This document shows positions 11,166-22,784 of a stretch of DNA of 64,000 nt, piece after piece. The stretch spans positions 18,807,180-18,871,179 of the forward strand of contig NC_088645.1 of NCBI RefSeq assembly GCF_964019385.1. Reading direction: 5' to 3'. The stretch comes from Sycon ciliatum. Lineage: Eukaryota > Porifera > Calcarea > Leucosolenida > Sycettidae. Position numbers and translations under genes: made by a program. Position 1 is the stretch's first letter. Each line of letters begins with the position of its first letter. The notes under the pieces are model-generated. The model did no database searches. It saw only the letters and a program-made list of their open reading frames with translations, and had not been told where the DNA came from.

Positions 11166-12253
11166 AATCTTTACTTAAAGAATCTCCCACAGGCGATGGC
11201 CTGTCGAGGGGATCTCCTGATGCAAATTATGCAATAGAAATGAGCAGTGAAGAAAATTACATGTATTACAGTGTATGCCACATAATGAGCTACTAGTAGA
11301 CAAACTGGGCTAGGTTGTTCAAAATATAACACTACAGTCAAATGTAAAGACTTTCACGCGCAAGCAAAATTAATGCTGAAATGTAGAAAGTGAATTTTCT
11401 GAAATGGTTATGTGAAATACAATACTTATAAGGTAAAGCTGAAAGGTATGTGGCCGTCAAAATATGAATAGGCTATTGCCGGGAATATTGCCTACTAAAT
11501 TGAGAAAAAATGACATAGCAGTGAACGAAAGGAGCATATTATTGGCAAGAAGTGCATGGAAGGTTAGAATATGTTTATGTGAAAATTAGTGTCCAGCATA
11601 GAATAAATGCGAGGTACATGCCATCATTTTAATATGACACAGAACGTGAACATCCGTCATCGCATCACATCCAGGTGCCTAGATAGCTGATCAACTGGCG
11701 AGAGCGTAACGTAGAGGCTGCACAATGCGTAGCTCACTGCGTAGTTTGCATTTGGGAGTAGTGTTAAACCAACTCGCATCTGCAAGTCTGTCAAAATCTG
11801 CTACATCGTGTTGTCCGTAGAGTTTGCAATCCTAGAGTTCCGCCGGATGAGGAAATTCTGTCTGACAGATCCTGATAAGACACCTGAGCTCGATCACCAT
11901 GAAAGTAGCGTTCTCATTCATCAGACTCGCCGGAGTATGTTAGAACATGTCCGACGTCGCTCCATAGGCATCATTCGACGTTAGTTGACAGGATTTCTTC
12001 GTAGTGTTCATGTAAGCTGTGCTCTCGTACATAGGAACGGCAGCCTTTTTTAATGTCTGGACAGTCATTGGTACATCGGCCGTCGAGGTATGAATAGTTT
12101 ATTGCCTGGTTTCTTGCCTGCTGAAGTGAGAAACTATCACATGGCAGTGATCGAAATGAGAATATTATTGGCAAGAATTACATGCAAGCTTAGAATATGT
12201 TTATGTGCCAATTAATATCCAGCAAAGAATAAATGCGAGTTGTATGTCATAAT

Positions 12254-12789
12254 TTAATATGGTAGAGAACGTGAATATCCCTTCTTGCTGCACTTTCTGA
12301 TGCACAGATTGCTCAACAACTGGCGAGAGCGTACCGTAGAGGATTTCTTCGTAGTGCTCATGTAAGCTGTGCTCTGGTACATAGGAACGGCAGCCTCTGT
12401 TGAGGTCTGTACAGGCATTGGTACAGCCATCTGATCGAGCCTCTCGCCAATCACTGTTTCGTATATGTCATTTTCTTCTGCCGTCTTGTTGCTGTATTGA
12501 TGTGCTTTATCAGAATCTTCATTGGACCCAGAACGTCTGGTTGTCATTCTGTATCTCCACACCACTTAAAATATCACACATAACACCAGCACTGTTCCAG
12601 CAGACGCGGAAATCCCGATTATAGCTCTCTGGCCGAGTGCTGACGAGTCCTCTTCCGAGGGCTCGACGTGGGAAAAGGTTGCAGGCCGTTCAATAGTCAC
12701 TGGGCTAGAGAAAGCGAGCGTCTCCCTTTCCTTCGTAAATTGAGGGGACATCTTCATAGTAGACGGAGACCGATGAATAGTTGTTAAAC
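12254..12789 (-). pseudogene. Receptor A1: transmembrane/tail exon with nonsense codon
   Basis: The acceptor TCATAG/G at 12789 opens a phase-1 exon encoding an extracellular Ser/Thr/Glu-rich stretch, the helix AIIGISASAGTVLVLCVIF and a cytoplasmic tail with DIYETVIGE and MYQSTAYMST. A TAA at 12568-12566 stops the frame at the cytoplasmic edge of the helix. The A3 paralogue has a serine codon (TCA) there, so one base changed. After the stop the same frame stays open to 12254. The extreme C-terminus differs from A3 because the tandem duplication joins new sequence after the STTKKS motif. No exon 1 was found within 16 kb upstream. It is either a pseudogene or an alternative 3' cassette for the exon 1 at 30.6 kb. 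Confidence 0.65.
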
Positions 12790-13387
12790 CTATGATAAGA
12801 GAGAAAGAGCATGGAATGAATTATCCCCTCCAGACATACTATCTGGTGGCGATTCTTGGACAACGACGTTAAGTCTATATCTCTACTCTTGGACATAATT
12901 TTTCGTAATGACGGTTGCTAAGCCATAACCACTGAATATTTAATGAGTATTGTTTATTTGCCACATATTTTACACTTGACTGAAACAGGGTGTAGAAATT
13001 TGTCATAAAGATACGATTACTCATAAGTTTGGTGGAGTTGAAAAAGGTTAAGGCCTGCAAAACGTAATGACAGTCACCAACAGAACTGGCACCAGGGTCA
13101 GAGGTTATTAACAGCAATGCTCCGCCACTAAGCTATGGTGCAGTTTTCATCCCAGGACTTGTAAATCAACATATTTCTCAGACTTCGCGTCCTGTGGGTG
13201 GAACGGAACCTGAGTTCAAATGTCGCACACAGTGTCATGGGTTTTTCGAAAATCAACGTGCTTGCGAAAATGTTGCAATTAACCAGCTGTTTCGTCAGGG
13301 CTGGAAAACATTAGACACTTCAAGGTTTATGAACTAATCGAGGAACTGTGGGGTAAACATAATAAGAGAATGCAGATAATGTTTCAC

Positions 13388-13543
13388 CAGACACTGAAGA
13401 TGAATTGACGCCTTGAAGCTGGGTCGAATTCACTGCTCTAGCATGGGGCACCAAACTAACAGGCATCGGGCTGGTACTGGTTACTGGTGCAACTCTAGAT
13501 GCAGGATGTGCGTGTTCATGTGTGGTCTTAGAAGGAATGAGTA
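13388..13543 (-). CDS. Receptor A1: stalk exon
   Basis: An exon of 156 bp, bounded by a CAACAG acceptor and a CTG/GTGAAA donor, is in phase 1 at both ends and multiple-of-three in length. It encodes a Pro/Ser/Thr/Val-rich segment with TSTSPMPVSLVPHARAVN, like a flexible extracellular stalk. The A2 paralogue at 40178-40023 has the same length and borders. It is open, but the A1 transmembrane exon downstream is interrupted, so the gene is probably not functional. Confidence 0.55.
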
Positions 13544-14277
13544 CTGTTGTGATTTACAATGAAACACCCGTGAAAAAATACAAAACTATACCCATAACAC
13601 ATCAACACTTATCATCATTGTACTCCTCTAAACCTACATATTTGTTGAAGGCAGTGTTCTCTACTGAAAGGTTCCCATAATTAAACGAAAATCAGAATAC
13701 AGCTGATTCTCTTTGGCTTCGGTTTTTGGCAAATATAATCACTGGAAGAAAAGGATCCAACATTTTCGCTACTATCACCTGTCTTCCTTGAAAGGGCCAA
13801 CTGCAAAGAGGTTGAATGTGAGTGCCAACCGTCAGTGTTATCTTAAATATCTCAAACTCTGAGCATAGAGTGTCTTGCAAATGAATATGTAGACACCAGA
13901 GAATATCCTGTAGGCAATAATCCGTCTTTTTATGTTGGATGACGTAAATTTACCAGCATTTGAAAAAATGGTGCTCTCTCTCGAATAGTCCCCTCTCTTG
14001 AATGGTGTCCTATCTTGAATAGTGTATTAGTGGCCCATCTGTGAGGGACACTGAAGAGAAAGAGCCCCAGGGACACTAATCGCGCGCATGTATACTATAT
14101 TTTTAAAGATTGAACAGTAAATTTATTAAGCAATAAATTTCGCTGTTCAGTTTTAGATTTCTATGCTCTCCCTGCATTCATAACATCACTGTGACGTCTT
14201 CAACGGGAGAGCTTGGAAGCTCAGGGCCCTACGCTATGCTTTTTTGCTTGCTTATCAAAGTTATCATGCATGTAACG

Positions 14278-15270
14278 TGTCAAAGCTGTGTTGGCCCTGG
14301 CTAGCGTTCTGGAGTCGAAGTTATTATCTGTCCTGACGTTTCCTGTGACCGGTAGGCATATGCGGATAATTCCGGCAGAAAAATTGGCAGAATTCGGTAC
14401 TTTTTCGTGTAAGTTTCATGCATGTTTGGTATGTGGATAAAGAAATGGAGCAGAATTCGAGGAATTGCCCGCCATAAGGTTTGTATGGTTCTGCCAATTT
14501 CACTGCTTTTCGAGCAGAATCTGCCACCTTTTCGAGCATTATCCGCACACCCCTAGTGACCGGCGCTGACTCTGCCGATCACGGACGTTCTGGAGTCGAC
14601 GGGATCTCTCTTCCGACGTTTCCTGTGACCGGCGCTGACTCGCCCGTTCAGGATTATTTTGGAGATGACGGGATCTCTCTTACAAAGTACTTGTATGTTT
14701 TTGCTGACGCATCCTGTCTTTTCTTCGGCAACTAAAGTCCATTCTAATAGCATTTCCTCGTCTCCCTACTTCGTGTTTCTTTCCAGAAAATCTCCCTATA
14801 CAGCAGGGAGTCGTTTACATAATACGAATCCCTGCTATACATCTATGTACGTTATAATTATTATGCCATCGGCCTACATGCGAATCCCGGGCTGGTCGAC
14901 AGGCGGCCCAGCCAGCCTGCCAGTGGGATCTCGGCCTCGCACACAAATCCACACAAGATGCTACTGCACTATCGGCCTGAATGCATTCCCCCATACACTT
15001 CGTATATATACTCATTCTCTTGATGGTACCGTACTCTTGATGGTACGGGACAGGTATGGGATAGCGCCGGGCATGCTGATGGCACACACAAACAAATAAT
15101 ATTGTGGCCAGCTTTCTGTGCTCGTACGGTACGGTACGGGACAGATACGGGATAGCGCCAAGTGTGACACAAACAAACAAACAAACACCAAATTAAAGCT
15201 GTGTGGACCCTGGCTAGCGCCAGACGTTACTGAAGTAACGTCTTCTGCATAGCTACGGGAATAAAACATC
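14278..15270. repeat. Minisatellite-containing repeat element, copy 1
   Basis: The left part is built from units of about 66 bp (core 'ctggagtcgacgggatctct' plus 'gacgtttcctgtgaccggcg'). The right part contains 'tgctgacgcatcct', several phrases such as 'acgggacagatacgggat', and a closing 'ggctagcgccagacgttact'. The same element occurs at 24700-24932 continued at 29542-30000, where the chromovirus splits it. The phrase 'ccctggctagcg' appears at both ends of copy 1, so it may have terminal direct repeats. I do not recognise the family. Confidence 0.6.
14353..14555. mobile_element. hAT-type MITE, 203 bp
   Basis: The element has inverted ends: TAGGCATATGCGGATAAT on the left and the complement of TAGGGGTGTGCGGATAAT on the right. 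It is flanked by identical 8-bp words GTGACCGG at 14345-14352 and 14556-14563. It interrupts one unit of the 66-bp minisatellite, whose other copies are continuous at this point. The TAGGG-type end and 8-bp duplication are as expected for hAT. It is too short to code for a protein. Confidence 0.85.
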
Positions 15271-17920
15271 TTTGTTGCTGTGCCAGGTCTACTACAGTAC
15301 TATACCGGCCAGGTAACTGTTATTAATTACTCAGTTGAACCCTGCGTAGATTTCAAGCTGGTCTGGAAAATAGTGTGTTCGACAGCATTGTGATAATTAT
15401 TGTTAGCTTTCATGCGAATTCCATGCTGTGAGTACCGGAGCTGTAAGTAACCACTGCAAGTGATATGCCCAGCCAAGGGGAATCACTGGTCCACGTCTTA
15501 TGAATTCTCAAAATGTGCCGACCATTCAATTAATTGTGCTCGTCTCATACACATGTCTCATTCTTCATCACCACAGTCCTACACTGCAATCGTCGGTAAC
15601 ATCTCTCCAAATACTTTGGGGCTTCATACGGGAGTATAACTATAAAAGGAGAAAACTTCTTGAAGAAATTAAAGGTCAAAATCATGGAAAAATATGTATG
15701 AAGATTAAAGTTAAAGGTGGTGGTAAAGAAGGAGATTGAGACAGGATTGCATGAGAGCCTCCGCATAGAGCGGGTCATATTTAGAAAAGCGATCCTGTCA
15801 GCTTTTCTACTATTGTGTTCACATGGCAGAAAAAACGACATCGCTATGCTACGTACGTTTCTACGTAAGGTACTCGGTATTTCACTTAGGCTACTTAAGT
15901 TTCTACGTAAGGTGCTAGGTATTAATCTAGCCGCGTGCTGTGCACGTGCACGACAGACATTGTGTTGCAGTGCATGCAGTCCGTTTTCGGATGTGCATGC
16001 GCGAGGAACTTTACTTACTTCTTTGGAACTGCTTCTTGCATGAGCTGTTTCGGATATTTCGTCTCCTGGCTTATTTCGCTTCGGATCTGCTTAGACCTCA
16101 TTTCACGGAATATTACTCAATGACAGGTGAGTTGAACAGTTCCCTTTGATTCTTTTGGTTGTGTTGACTCTTTCATTTACGAAAAGTGTGCTCATTTTAG
16201 GTGGAATACAAAAAATAATGGAAACGCTGACAGGATCCCTTTTCCAAATTTAGCTTTTCTGCTGTTGAGGCCTCCTTTTACGGAATACTCAATGACAGGT
16301 GATCTCGGAGTTGACCAGTTTCCTTCGATTCATTTGCTTATGCTCACCCTTTCATTTACGGAAACGTGTGCTGATTTTATTCGGATTTAGATCCATTCGT
16401 ATCTCTTTGCCCTTGCCAACAGTGTGCAAAGAACGCGAGTTCAACTTCTTGACGGTAAGGCTTATGTTGTATGTTGCTGCTGAGGCTTAGATGTGTTGTC
16501 GAAATACTCATGTTCGTTGTTCATTGGCACGTTACAAGTAAGGCACTGGTCATGATTGCTTCCGGCATTCCGTGCTCCGATCATAGGGTACAATCTGAAT
16601 TTTGCAGTGGCATAGCATCGTTGGCAGTTCCCAATCTGGGGGGAAAGCATTGGCCGAGTATGCAAAATAAATTCGCATATCAGGGAAAATCTCCATATAA
16701 TTTTGACATGGAGAGGTTCATGCATTCAGTGACTTGTTTGCTTCATACGAAACAAACCAATGGGTGCAGTCTCGTCTCTTGAAAATCTCGTACGATTGGA
16801 TTTGTTTACTCGAGTCTGGGCTGTTTGATTTGTAAGTAGCGCCTGGATTGTACTGCCCCTAAATATAGTTGCGTGCCAGAAAAGCAAGAATTACGATCGG
16901 CACTCTGTTTGTAGTACCTTCAAGAATGTGCTGTACATGTATCGTATTTTCGCTGTTGTTGTTTCAGTTGCCGTCATGCTCCTAAAGAAAGGTTCAGTGA
17001 CTCATTTGTTTCATACAAGACGAGTCAATGGTTTGGTCTGACTTAGAGTATTTTGCTGTAGAATAAATATATTCGTGTCTCTTTTGGAAAAATAATTGCA
17101 TTCACTGGTTATAAAATAGGGTTAAAACAAACTCACGGAACAAATACCATCGGTCCCTTGATGTTCGTCCTAAAGATGTTTGACTGGATATCATTCATAC
17201 TTACCAAAGACACGTAACATTTTATTATCATGTTTATCTCTCAGTACCTCCAGCCATATATCCTTGCCACTTATATCCTCAAGATCAGTGAAGTTGTTGG
17301 TGTCGGACTCAACAATGTATTTGTGTACATTTTAATACATGTTTATTGTTCCTACTTTGCTGTGTTGTTTTAGACAATCGTGTACTTGTTACACTTTGAA
17401 GCCATTGAACCACTTCCAAAAGTTTTATCGACATCAACAGGATAACGATTTCAGTACAATATGATGCAGGATGACGTTATCACGACAACCCATGACTACC
17501 ATAAACACGGTATCAACAAAAACATCTGCGGCACGCACCTGGTTACAATTCTCAAGTAAATGTGATTTAGGGTGTGGAAATCTGAATTTTCTGAAAGACA
17601 AGACAATCTTATGAAAGTCATGAAATTCTGCCACAGCAACATCCACAGAATGACCTGCGTATAAAAAAAAGTATCACCGCCACTACCCATATGATTCCCC
17701 TGCAGAAGAACATGAATATGCAAGACTAGTGCCATTTTCTGCAAGAAAAGGCGCGCACATCAATGCGTATAATACGGTATTGAATTTGATATGATGCACA
17801 TGTAGAGGCGCTAGGCCATCATTTAGGGCATTCCATTGGTGACATAATTATTATAATAATATCAAGAGTGCATAAACATTTGTTTGTGGACTCTTGATAA
17901 TAACCTTAGCCAAAAAAAAA
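15270..17920. other. No gene recognised; local duplications
   Basis: Only short reading frames occur. A near repeat of about 45 bp, 'gtttctacgtaaggt', lies at 15860-15935. A tandem duplication of about 160 bp ('acggaatactcaatgacaggtga') covers about 16105-16390. The rest is unannotated single-copy-looking sequence. Confidence 0.4.
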
Positions 17921-17925
17921 GAAAT

Positions 17926-18068
17926 TATAATATAGCTATGAATAGGATGAAGGCCGCAGACATCACGCAACTACGTTACTTTTTTGACATGTATTACTGT
18001 GTATTTTATAACAAAAATATTATTGAAAACCCAGAATCGATTTTCTCGTTCCAATCAAAGAAATTATA
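17926..18068. mobile_element. Truncated MITE, relative of the 10.96-kb insertion
   Basis: About 135 bp match the left part of the insertion at 10964-11150, including 'agctatgaataggatgaagg' and 'aaaaatattattgaaaaccca'. The homology ends near 18056, close to the TA at 18067-18068 where the next MITE begins. It therefore appears to have been cut or overwritten by that insertion, leaving a half element. Confidence 0.6.
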
Positions 18069-18489
18069 GCAATAAAAACTGCTTTATGGCAGTTTTCTAA
18101 AAAAGGTTATTGTGTTCTAGTCCATGGACCCCGTCTAAAAAGTAAGAAACTAACGAAATGTGATAGCCGAAAATTAAAATTTCACACAAAACCTCACAAA
18201 AATCACAACACTTGAGGATCTTAGTATAAAAAAATACTGCTTTCAACAATTGTTTAGTCTGATACTTCACGGGTGACTTGTACTGCGCCAACAAGCATGA
18301 ATTGGAAAGTGGACCACGAGGGGAAAGGTCTACTCGCTTTTCATCCTGTGTGTGATTATTGTGAGGTTTTGTGTGAAATTTTAATTTTCGGCTATCGCAT
18401 TTCGTTAATTTCTTACTTTTTAGACGGGGTCCAAGGACTAGAACACAATACCCATTTTTAGAAAACTGCCATAAAGCAGTTTTTATTGC
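18069..18489. mobile_element. Long-TIR MITE flanked by TA, 421 bp
   Basis: Two inverted arms of roughly 145 bp (about 18069-18215 and 18345-18489) flank a short centre. The ends are GCAATAAAAACTGC and its complement. A TA dinucleotide lies on each side (18067-18068 and 18490-18491), consistent with the Tc1/mariner target. The arms are nearly identical, so the transcript would fold into a long hairpin. Small frames within the arms are just reflections of each other. Confidence 0.75.
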
Positions 18490-18491
18490 TA

Positions 18492-19685
18492 TAATTAGGT
18501 TTGTGACATCTCACAAGACTATCACGTTCATCCTAGGGTACCCTGTAAGAAGGCCTTAGGCCTGTGGGGATTGCCCTATCAAAATTTTGATAATAATAAT
18601 AATAATAATTCTGCGAACGTGATATGTGATCATGATTATTTTTATAACGATAATATGAATATGGTTGAAACGCAAAGGAACAATAAAAAAATGCGAAGCA
18701 GTTCCGATTCTAAACCCAAGCCGGTGTCCATCCAAGCGTCACGCAGGTTTTGTTGATCAGCTGAAAGCGGAATCCACATCTTCTCTATGGAAAAGAATAT
18801 CTTTCAGGATGAAAGACAAGAGATTATGTCTGGAAGATGTGTTGCGAAACATGGTACCAAATACAATCAGAACACATGCAGACGTGCATACCGATTTTTT
18901 ATACTGGTTTTGTATGTTTAAAGCAAATTGAAGATCAGAAAAAAATTGAGAAAAACGAGAATATTACAAAAGTGTGTAGTAGATGTATAGGTGGTGGATA
19001 ACGTTTTCAGGTGGGTTTCGTTGCACTCCCCCTAGCGAAGGCCTCGAATAGGGAAAACAAAATTAATATCAATGTACTGCAATAGCCAGACTGATGGACA
19101 ACATAATGTAATACTTCAAAGCATAATGGACTGCTATCCTGAATACAAATTGAATGCTGCAAGTACATAGGCTGGTGGTGGCAACGTGGAGCAATATGTT
19201 ACCATGCACGGCAGGCATAATATTTACCGGTATACAGTTGATTGAACCAACTTACAGCGAAATGCTAACCACCCAGCTTTGCTGTAAACTTTGAGTGGGA
19301 GTATGGTTGGGAGACCTGACGTTCCTGATAAGAAAAGGACGTTTATATCAGATTCCCTTTGCGGCTGACTCAACCTGATGCTGTGATCTGCATAACATTG
19401 GATAACATATCCTGTTTGTTTTGAGAGAACTGGTAGCTTAAAAGAAGTGCTGTTTTCAATTCAATTCAATATAGAGCTAGAGGAAATGAGCATTCGATTG
19501 ATAATAACATGTGAATTGCTATTGTTATAATCAAGTCAAATTTATCTCGTCAGGTGGTTTGTCATTCTTTCCGATTTTGCTACGATCCATTACAAATTGG
19601 GGGTGTCATATTCTCCTCTTGCATAGTACGGTTCATCACCAAGCTTCGGTGGGCTCCTTACAGGTTCTTTGTCTGATTCTGCTTT
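18492..19685. other. No gene recognised downstream of gene B
   Basis: This interval lies beyond the stop codon of receptor gene B (which is read leftwards). It holds an AAT microsatellite near 18590-18608 and otherwise no repeat or gene that I can identify. Part of it is presumably the gene B 3' untranslated region. Confidence 0.35.
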
Positions 19686-20365
19686 TTATGCTGTGGCAGT
19701 TCTGTTAGTAGACTGTGTGCGCAAGTTTCGTGGCACAACCTCCGCATAACTGTCTCTTCGAAGGGTAATGTCCAGTCGATCATACTGTTGTTGTTCGCCA
19801 ACACCATCATCCAGCTGTTGTTGTTCACCTCCTTGTGGAACTTGAGTAGAGGGCTTCGGCTTCGCATCGCTCTTCCCGTCATGTAGCCTGTAGCTCCTTA
19901 TCATTGTGTCATAAGTAGTATCTTCCGATAAGACCTGGTTCCCATCCACATACTGCACATCTACATCTGAGTATCCGCTTTGGCTGCTGCTCACGTTAAA
20001 CCTTACTGGTATATCCTCCGCCACACCATACTGCGGGTTTTCGCACGCTAGGGTACGTACTTCAATGGGGACAGGTACGCCCCCGGATGAGTCACTAGAA
20101 ACATGGAGCACTGATGAAATGTGCTTTACCTTGTAATATAACAGCACAGATAGTATGATCCCGAGCAATAGTAACGCTCCTACACCAGTTCCAATCATCC
20201 ACATATAGCTCTTTTCTGTCGGCCTAAGGTGGTGGGTACTTGCAGCCTTCATAGTGACTGTTGATTGTGGTGTGACACTAGGACCTGATGACCCTCCAAT
20301 TGCTTCGTCATTATCAGCAGTAGTGGGTTGGCCTTGTGCTGGATTTGATGAGGTCCGAAATGTAA
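19686..20365 (-). CDS. Receptor gene B, exon 3: transmembrane and cytoplasmic tail
   Basis: A phase-1 exon begins after the TTTTCTAG acceptor at 20366 and runs 680 bp to the stop at 19686. It encodes about 50 extracellular Ser/Thr-rich residues, then one hydrophobic helix (WMIGTGVGALLLLGIILSVL, residues about 318-344 of the assembled protein) and a 146-residue tail. The tail has many tyrosines. One, SGYSDV, fits the ITIM consensus; others are QYDRL and SYAEVV. It also has a Gln-rich patch. This suggests signalling through SH2-domain partners, which is inference. The tail is unlike those of A1-A3, although the exon phase and layout are the same. No stop or frameshift is seen. Confidence 0.75.
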
Positions 20366-20790
20366 CTAGAAAACAGAAACATTAAAAAGACAAGTCCATA
20401 GAACACAAACAGCAGTAGCACAAGCGACATCTAAAATTGTACCGTTACCCACGATGTGCTGAATTCAGTCAACGTCAGGTATTACATGCACACAAAGCCT
20501 CTGTAACGAGAAAAGGTTTGCGGAGTGGAAGGTTCGATGGACTTCTCGTGTTCTCTGTATGGCAGTCGTCAGTCGGTCAAGTGTCAAGTCGTCGGCGGAA
20601 TAGCGCGAGCTCCAGTGTGGGACCAAACCCATTCCTAAAGAAAATAACGCAATGAATTTATTATTTCGCAATCTAGCAACACATTCTCATGCAAAGACGC
20701 GAATCCGCACAACTAAGTAGACAATTCCGTTCAACTATGAAACGTTTTCTTTGCCTTATATGCAGGATAACAGGTGAAGAAGAGGTTGGT
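20366..20790. other. Intron 2 of gene B, first part
   Basis: This is intronic sequence of gene B read from exon 2 toward exon 3. No other gene is seen. The neighbouring 20791-20916 is an imperfect hairpin: 'gtgcgacttcggcgatagta' recurs inverted at about 20896-20916. Confidence 0.4.
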
Positions 20791-20929
20791 GCGACTTCGG
20801 CGATAGTAGGGAAAGAGTGTGTTGCAAGTTGACGGTTCGATGGACTTCTCGTGTTCCTCGAGCTCCCATGTAGGGAGTAACCCACTCTTCCCCTACTATC
20901 GCCGAGTTCGCACCAAAATCTACCTCACA

Positions 20930-21370
20930 TTGTTGTCCCCAGCGTGGGCTTGCGAATTACATGGTTTGGAGGCAGCAACGCTGTGAATTGCTAATGGTCC
21001 TCAGCGCTTGTTCAGCACATCCATGAGCAACACTGAGGCACGCAGCTCTTTGGTGTTGAAGAGGTGTTTGTCGCGCTGGAAACGGAGTGTCTCTGTACGT
21101 TTGCATCCCTGGGGATGTTAGCGTCGTGAGAACACTATAATCATAAGTGGTGCTCTTCAGGCACAATCTTCCTCAGCCTAATCCAGCTCAACTGATGAGG
21201 GGTGAATTCCCCGAAACATTGTGTATTGAGCAGGGAGTGATGCGTTCTTGCAGGTTTGCCGAGTGAACAATTCGTTGGATTTATCATTTGCTCTGAATGG
21301 CAGTTGTGAGTCAGTCAGGTGAGAATTCAAATCGTGGGGAAAACCGCGAGCTCCTATGTAGGGAGCACCG
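20930..21370. repeat. Dispersed repeat, copy 1 (pair with 23465-23900)
   Basis: This and 23465-23900 are similar and in the same orientation. Both contain 'gcgggcttgc', a 'ttggtgtt' to 'gaggtgtttgtcgcgctgga' stretch, 'caactgatgaggggt' and 'gtgagtcagtc'. No domain was recognised in any frame. It is probably a fragment of a retroelement untranslated region. Confidence 0.5.
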
Positions 21371-21782
21371 CACTTTTCCCCTATCTTAACGATAGTACTG
21401 GGAGTGTTGGAAATTTGGAAAAACACGTAACTATACTGAGTTTCCAAAAAAGAAAGAAAGATAAAAGTCCACACTTGGACAGAGGTGATAACATGAATGA
21501 TTAAAGTGATATAACATCAAAACCAGAAGCTGCAAGTTATATACAAACACATTGAACACATCAGAAAACACTGGGCACACTTTCAACAGGTGTGGAAGCA
21601 ATCTTATCCATTTTTTCCGCTCGAAGAATGTGAAAATCGGTATGTAGGTGGAACCCTTCCGCACCTGGGCTCACGCATCTGTCAACATGTGACTTATGTT
21701 TTGTCCCTGTTGACGTTCGTGGTATTCGTCCTCGTCGTGGCCTCCTCCAAAATATGATTCGTAGTCTGATGCCGGAACGCCT

Positions 21783-22350
21783 TTGTCTGCGTCCAGGGTA
21801 GATGTACGCATGCGCGCCTCCGGCCAGACGGGCGGGGAGCTTGGTCCATCTCCGACTAGCGTGAGGAAGCGAGGGAGACCGTCCCGAAAACCACCCAATG
21901 TGACACTGGAGCTTACAGACATCGGAAGATTTACCAGAAGCAACGTGAAGAGACCAAGTACTGGAGATTTGAATCCGTCGATATTGGACGTGACAACAAC
22001 GATCGACAAGAGGAAACGACGAAGACCAAGCAGTCCATCAAAATCGACCATGGATTCTGCGGACGTTGGAGGTGTCAAACCGATCAGAGAAACAAACAAG
22101 CCCAGCAGGGGAGAATAAGGGCAAGCGTCGAAGTTGACGGAGTTAGGAGATCGGATATCGTCCTGCAAGCGTCATTTGTCGGGCAGTGCTAGTTGTCGCA
22201 AGTTGTGTAGTGATCATATCTTTTCTATTCTAACTCGTGGAAGGTCTAAGTTACATCTTGCTGTGCTGGAAGCTCTGTATATTCGTAAATTAGATCCAGA
22301 AATATGGTTACAGAAGGAGAATATTTTATCGTTGCAGTTCTTTGATCAAA
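21783..22350 (+). pseudogene. Retroelement C-terminal remnant (Penelope-like?)
   Basis: A 111-residue frame (21783-22118) has basic patches such as RKRGRPSRKPP and KRKRRRPSSPSK. Shortly after, in another frame, comes LTRGRSKLHLAVLEALYIRK. The second phrase resembles the tail often seen after the GIY-YIG region of Penelope-like retroelements. The frames are not continuous, so this is a decayed fragment. It lies in intron 2 of receptor gene B, antisense to it. Confidence 0.45.
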
Positions 22351-22454
22351 TTAAGTGTGTCCTTCGTGTAAGAGTTCACGTTGTAGGACTGTTCTTGTCT
22401 ATGTGTAAGGTTTGTGGTATCTATGGGTCATTGCCGATCTATTATATTCCTTAC

Positions 22455-22715
22455 CGCTAGACCTGGTCACCCGCCCGTAGGTAGACATGGCAGTCCCTTG
22501 GGTAAGCTCCGATGGCAATATGGTCGCTGGGGGAATAGACACAGAAGACACGGGCGAGAAAGTTTTCAGTTTAGTAGTTTGGAAATCCTCCGTGCGCATT
22601 CCTTCCGATGATGACAATGTGGTTGGAGAGAGTGAAGAGGAAACCGTAGATGAGAGAGTGGTCTCTATTGCCGGTCGAGCGCCTTGCGATGGTGATGTGT
22701 CGGTTGAAGACGCAA
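22455..22715 (-). CDS. Receptor gene B, exon 2: mucin-like stalk
   Basis: A strong acceptor (TTGTTTTTGACATGCAG) precedes 22715 and a G/GTAAGG donor follows 22455. The exon is 261 bp, phase 1 at both ends, and open throughout. It encodes about 87 residues dominated by Ser, Thr and Pro (for example TLSSTVSSSLSPTTLSSSEG). A stalk of this kind is usually heavily O-glycosylated and holds the ectodomain away from the membrane. Its predicted phase and position match the two flanking exons exactly, which is the main reason to accept it. There could be further small exons that I did not find. Confidence 0.7.
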
Positions 22716-22784
22716 CTGCATGTCAAAAACAAGTAACAAAAAAACAGAAATGCCTCACATGTATAGTATGTACAAGATGGGGAC

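Larger units (their letters stand above)
9806..14000 (-). repeat. Segmental duplication, receptor cassette A1
   Basis: This region aligns with about 37262-40680 (A2) and 46545-49611 (A3). It carries the stalk and transmembrane exons of a receptor gene and about 2 kb of downstream sequence. Compared with the other copies it has three extra features: an insertion near 10096-10370, a 187-bp insertion at 10964-11150, and a tandem duplication of about 620 bp (about 11466-12085 repeated from about 12092). The stretch 13545-14000 is intron-like and has no gene that I can see. Confidence 0.7.

Noticed and set aside
14815..15269. Tyr/Pro/Val-rich minus-strand frames (IPVPY-like repeats)
   Set aside because: They are translations of the short 'cggtacgggacag' repeats, in several overlapping frames at once, so not a gene.
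21671..22168. 165-residue minus-strand frame
   Set aside because: It lies opposite the basic retroelement-like frame on the plus strand, and its composition looks like an antisense shadow; no motif was seen.
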